Below are positions 59,802 through 64,000 of a DNA stretch of 64,000 nucleotides, in pieces. A program made the translations under genes and the position numbers. This DNA comes from Hygrophila difformis (Eukaryota > Streptophyta > Magnoliopsida > Lamiales > Acanthaceae). Position 1 is the first letter of the stretch. The number at the start of each line of letters is the position of its first letter. The stretch is taken from the NCBI GenBank assembly GCA_030278955.1, contig JAOANR010000015.1, positions 39,898,487-39,962,486 on the forward strand. The letters are read 5' to 3'. The notes under the pieces are model-generated. The model saw only the letters and a program-made list of their open reading frames with translations. It was not told the DNA's origin and searched no databases.

Positions 59802-60501
59802 CAGAGGCGGACCCAGGAATTTATGTATGGGTCATAGTTCTATACTTTTCCATGAGTACTGTGCGTTTTCACGAGATTTTAATTTTTGGGTACCATTTTT
59901 AAAACTTAATAAATTATTAATTTTTTTTAGTATATTTCATATGTTTTTAGTGTTTTTTTTTTTATATTTCATACATACAGTAACGCTGTGCAAATCGGCT
60001 CTTCTATGCAATTTCTTTATATAATTTTTTCACAAATTTGTAAATAACTACATAAATGTTAGATTCCTTTTACCATATAGACAGTAATTTTGGTGCATGA
60101 TTTAATTAAAAATAAATGAAAATTAATTAATTTTTGTGTGTTTTAAATTTCTTATGATAGTATTATATATGTGTTATAGAGATATTTAAAATATATAATT
60201 ATATTTTAAGACATTAGAAGGGCAACGTTTTTAAAATAGAACATAGTTGATATAGAGAATTTTACAATTAGATTACTAGAAATTAAAGAAAATTTAAAAT
60301 AATTTATAAACTTTAACTTGAACTAAGAAGTAAAAATAAATACTATTGGATCATTAAATCAAATATAGAAATAAAAATATGTATACATATAGTTACATAT
60401 ATATATAATATAAATATAGGTATGTAGTATATATACTATATATATTTTTAAAAAAATGGGGGGCCTGGGCCCCACTAGGCCCCCAAATAGGTCCGCCTCT
60501 G
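59802..60501. mobile_element. hAT-type element (CAGNGGCGGA family), 700 bp
   Basis: Ends CAGAGGCGGACCCAGG and, inward from the right, CAGAGGCGGACCTATT. A perfect 8-bp duplication tttatact lies at 59794-59801 and 60502-60509. The inside is AT-rich and non-coding. It landed about 20 bp beyond the LARD-like element. Confidence 0.9.
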
Positions 60502-60523
60502 TTTATACTACTATTTTTTCTTA

Positions 60524-60745
60524 TCTTATTACATACTCCACTTTTATACACTCCAATATACATTTTAAATTATTAATAATTCAAGTGTATAAGAATTTTT
60601 TTTAATAAATTTAATATTTAAAAACAACAAGGCGATACGAATATAAAAAGATCTCACTTGTCTATATATTAACTTATATAACTATAATAAAAATTTAAGT
60701 TATAATGATATTATAAATAATAATAAAAAAAAACTACACGGTAAC
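60524..60745. mobile_element. Stowaway-like MITE relic
   Basis: Body matches 17215-17390 (attaataattcaagtgta, cttatataactataataaaa). Termini are decayed. Confidence 0.45.
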
Positions 60746-61285
60746 ATCTACACTTTTACATGGTGTCCAAATAAAACATTATTCCAATAGAAGTTTGCCT
60801 ATAATATAACAGAACTCGAACTACTGCTGGTATTTATAGTTTGAGTCCAAGCCTTTAAATAGTGTTATGGTACCCTAAAACACGCACAAAAAATAGTATT
60901 GGTGTTTTTTCTTATAAAAAGATTACATTTTAAAATATTTTAAACTACTATAAATTTTAGTATAATGTCTGGATTCTTGAGAATTAAATGGAGACCTATT
61001 TTGGAAGGAATTTGAATATACTAGTAATTGACATGGGAAAAGTCCAACAGAGCTGCACCCTAGGGAGATGGAACATGATGACATATGTGATGTTTGTGAG
61101 TTGATGATGAATGACAACCATCAAACATTTAATCAAGTTTTAAATTGTATACCTACTATAGTAAATTTGAGGACTTGAGAGTCAAGTTTTAAGTTGAAAG
61201 TTTGAAACCCATAAATTTTTAAGCTCAATTTTTTTAATTGTAATATTCTAGAATATCTTAAAATAAATTAACTAACACACTCGTG
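60746..61285. other. AT-rich intergenic DNA
   Basis: No gene recognised. Confidence 0.4.
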
Positions 61286-61288
61286 TAA

Positions 61289-61585
61289 GAGCTTCTCCAA
61301 CCCTGCTGCAAAACGCAAAGTAGAGAAACTGCTCCAATCGAACTGAAAAACCCAATGCAAAATGCGTTTCCGGCTTCTTTGCCCGGAGAAGAAACACAAA
61401 TATGCGTTCTACTATTCACAAACGCAAAAGGGAAATAAGGAATATAAAGTGGTAAAAATAGGAATATTCTATGAAATATTCTTTTGGGTTTGAGTTTAGT
61501 ATTTTCGGTTGGAGATAAAATATTGTTTGACATGATATTTACTGCATTTTGGGTTTGACTATGATGTTTTTGGTTGGAGATGGTC
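61289..61585. mobile_element. Harbinger/Tourist-like MITE
   Basis: Ends gagcttctccaaccctgc and, inward from the right, gaccatctccaacc, with TAA duplications at 61286-61288 and 61586-61588. 297 bp, no coding capacity. Confidence 0.75.
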
Positions 61586-61708
61586 TAATGCATTTCATTT
61601 TTTTCTAGTAATGACGCATTCTATAAGAATTTTATAGTTAGACATTTTAATATTGAAATAATATTAGGACGTGCGACATCCAAAAAAGTTTCCAAGTATA
61701 CATACGTG

Positions 61709-62910
61709 TAGGGGTGGGCGTCGGGTCGGGTTGTCGGGTTCGGGTACCCGAAAATCGGGTACCCGACACTATCGGGTATCTAAAATAGATACCCGAATCC
61801 GACCCGCACAAAGCATGTACCCATATCGGGTACCCGCCCGCTTTTGTGCGGGTCGGGTTTGTCGGGTACCCGATACCCGAAAATATAATATTTTAGAAAA
61901 ATGTATATATTCAATTTATTTAGTTTTAATTTTAAAAAATACAGTTATTAACCCAAGTTACACAATTTCTTAAAAAAACTAAGGTTATTACTAATATTCA
62001 AGCATATATAGGTATATTCATTTATATTGTTATTTAAAAAAAATATTTTAATTTAAAATGATAATAACTATCAATTTAAAATAATAATAACTATGGTAGT
62101 GGTACTAGTAGCTTTATTTTAAAATTTTCTTGATTATATTTAAAATAATAATAACTATCGGGGTTGGGGACTTACCCTAGTGGTCAAGTCCTCATTTTCT
62201 CAACCATAGGTTGAGAGTTCGATCCCCACCCAGCCCCCTATCCCCTCCCCTTTACCCCCCTTTGTAATTTGTGTGGTTTGAGCTCCCACACACCCTTGCC
62301 GACACATGAGTGTCACTGTTTACTAAAAAAAAAATAATAACAACTATCAATTTTCTTATTTAAAAAATATAAATTTCAGTTTTATTTATTACTATATTTA
62401 ACTTCATCTTATTTATTAAATTAGTATTATTTAATTAATTTTTTTTACTAGATATTATTTAATTAAATTTAGTTCTTTACGGTGACACTATTAATTAAAA
62501 TTAAAAAAAATATAACTTATCGTGTTATCTTCAATTCTTGAAATTCACTGTTATATTCAAGATTAAATATATTATCCATCACTAATGCCAAAAAAAATTA
62601 AATATCGTAGACTTTACAAATTTTTTAAGCTTATAGTACTTAATTTTTCACCACATTGAATAAAAAATAAGTACTAATTATCAAATACATATGAATATTG
62701 TAGAGCAAAATATATAAATAATACTAGGGAAAAAAGATTAAAATGTATTTATTTGTTTATTTTGTCGGGTACCCGGCTCGAAACCCGAAACCCGACCCGA
62801 TAGATAATTGTCGGGTCGGGTACCCAAAATGTCGGATTTTTGAAAATTAAAACCCGACATGTCGGGTTCGGGTCGGGTACCCGATACCCAACAAAAAATG
62901 CCCACCCCTA
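61709..62910. mobile_element. hAT MITE with CGGGTACCCG arms, carrying a SINE
   Basis: Termini TAGGGGTGGGC are inverted and perfect over 11 bp. The 8-bp duplication catacgtg is perfect at 61701-61708 and 62911-62918. Both ends (61729-61880 and 62760-62890) are packed with cgggtacccg and gtcgggt words, likely transposase-binding arms by analogy with other hAT elements. A SINE is inserted in the middle. No transposase. Confidence 0.9.
62160..62341 (+). mobile_element. SINE copy 4, nested in the hAT MITE
   Basis: Head gggttggggacttaccctag, box B gagttcgatccccacc, body cccctttgtaatttgtgtgg, end gtcactgttta and an A-rich tail. A short duplication aactatc lies at 62153-62159 and 62342-62348. Same subfamily as copy 1. 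Confidence 0.85.
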
Positions 62911-62918
62911 CATACGTG

Positions 62919-63474
62919 AATGAGAATGAGGTCAAATCAGAAATGTGTTTAGGTTTTGATTGTTGAATCAAGTTGGGGCCTTAGAATCTGATGGGCTTCT
63001 TGGTATCGATATGCTTTGCTTCTTCGGTAAATGAGGGCCCAGTCCCTATTGAAAAAACTTTCTTATTGTCTAAGCCCCATCCCTCAATTCCTTTGAGTTT
63101 ACGCCCCCATTCCACAATTGACTTCGAGAGAAAGACCCACCCTATTTCACTAATCCCACTAATCCCATTAACCCTTTTAATTCAAATTCCTTAACCGAAG
63201 AACCGAGGACGAGAGAAGCGGGAGAGACAACCGAAAAGAACCGAGACTCGAAGGGAAGAGAAAGGAGCGACCTTCTCGTCGACCGAAACCGAGAAGAGAA
63301 GAAGCACGCGACGCCGAGGCTCATGGAAGTTGTTGACGGCGGCGGAATTGGGAGAGGACAAGTGTGGAAGCTGTCGAACGAAAAAATTGCATAACCTGGG
63401 TACGAGGCGGGGATTTGGAATCGCCAAGTGTAGACCGAACTAGGAAGAAGTGGAAGAAGAGGGATTGGGAAGTA
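62919..63474 (+). other. Spacer and purine-rich leader
   Basis: From about 63190 the + strand is a GA-rich, moderately GC-rich stretch of the kind found in plant 5' UTRs, leading to the possible exon at 63475. Confidence 0.4.
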
Positions 63475-63529
63475 ATGCCACCAAAGAGGAAGCTCGGTCA
63501 TTTGGAAGGGGGTGAGCAGAGCAATCCGG
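63475..63529 (+). CDS. Possible first coding exon, partial
   Basis: The ATG at 63475 starts MPPKRKLGHLEGGEQSNP, followed by a good donor (ccggGTAAGG). It follows a purine-rich leader. The product would begin with a basic nuclear-signal-like patch. No further exon is convincing before the window ends, so the family is unknown and the call is tentative. Confidence 0.35.
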
Positions 63530-64000
63530 GTAAGGGAAATTTCAATAATTTTTGTGCTATTGTTGGTTAAACATGAAATTAGGTTATGACATACATTAAG
63601 TTAGGTTTATGAAATGTGTTGTAAATAATATTGGGAATTGATCTTTATGTTGTTTTTGTGGCTATCTACTGTGATTTGTAGAAGTGTTGAAATGTGTTGC
63701 GTGGGTAATGCTTTTGATGAAAGTCTTGAAATTGATCATAACGCGTTCGATGAAATGTTAGAATGGATAATTTGGTGGAAAAGGATAAAGGTTAAGTTAT
63801 TAGAGTGTTATGTGTGTGGTAGAATGTAGTGTTATGCATTGTTAGATAAGGTTGTTTTCTTGAATGGGAAATGATTGTTTGAAGTGGCATTTTATAGGTG
63901 TCACGAAGGAGACTAAAATGCAAGCCCCCCCGGTGCTCTGCAAAATATTTACGGGAGTGAAACTTTTGACAATTTCCCACACGAGCATTTCTAAAATATC
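63530..64000. other. Unassigned sequence at the window edge
   Basis: Probably an intron of whatever gene starts at 63475, or intergenic. Nothing recognised. Confidence 0.3.

Noticed and set aside
61671..61973. 100-codon open frame rich in Arg/Gly
   Set aside because: Made from cgggtacccg words in the arm of a hAT MITE.

Overview
This is eukaryotic nuclear DNA from a flowering plant, most likely a eudicot. The evidence is intron-rich genes with GT..AG junctions, plant-specific proteins (TONNEAU1, a clade D protein phosphatase 2C, an F-box/LRR protein), an AT-rich intergenic background, tRNA-derived SINEs, hAT, Mutator and Harbinger MITEs, and Ty3/gypsy retrotransposons of the Del/Tekay type. 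I cannot name the species. Exon coordinates were worked out by hand from reading frame, splice dinucleotides and remembered homologues.

Host genes: TON1 (+, 7672-10998, 8 exons), an F-box/LRR gene (+, 32072-33522, 3 exons), a tRNA-Arg(CCT) (-, 36861-36933), a TBC-domain Rab-GAP gene (-, 37443-44262, 18 exons) and a clade D PP2C gene (-, 47792-50606, 4 coding exons). Two broken genes are also visible: an F-box pseudogene (26704-27372) and an adenylate kinase pseudogene (35210-35523). TON1, a TBC Rab-GAP and a clade D PP2C also lie close together on Arabidopsis chromosome 3 (as I recall, At3g55000/At3g55005, At3g55020 and At3g55050). The host genes therefore look like an old conserved block that mobile DNA has stretched.

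Mobile DNA, left to right: a 174-bp hAT MITE (1667-1840); a SINE (3531-3703); a 989-bp foldback Mutator-like element ending about 180 bp before the TON1 start codon (6493-7481); a 4.3-kb Mutator-like element carrying two gene fragments (11518-15824); a SINE split by a MITE (about 16040-16560) followed by a minisatellite; an 8.6-kb gypsy element with near-identical 2.6-kb LTRs, no visible gag and a mosaic pol (17699-26317); a possible solo LTR (about 27485-27789); a GGCGG-rich MITE (about 28698-29555); a GAGCTC-rich MITE (about 36069-36361); a probable Mutator-like element (about 45350-47190); a MITE inside a PP2C intron (49340-49738); a SINE with a Harbinger-type MITE inside it (51431-51983); a 7.7-kb rearranged non-autonomous LTR element (52041-59781); a 700-bp hAT element (59802-60501); a Harbinger-type MITE (61289-61585); and a 1.2-kb hAT MITE that itself carries a SINE (61709-62910). 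Most of these boundaries are fixed by target-site duplications I could read directly.

The most unusual features are the gag-less gypsy element that looks like a product of inter-family template switching, the rearranged LARD-like element whose LTR plus 197 upstream bases recurs as one sharply bounded unit, a GC-rich module shared in inverted orientation by the LTRs of these two families, and a set of MITEs built on one plan but each with a different subterminal palindrome.
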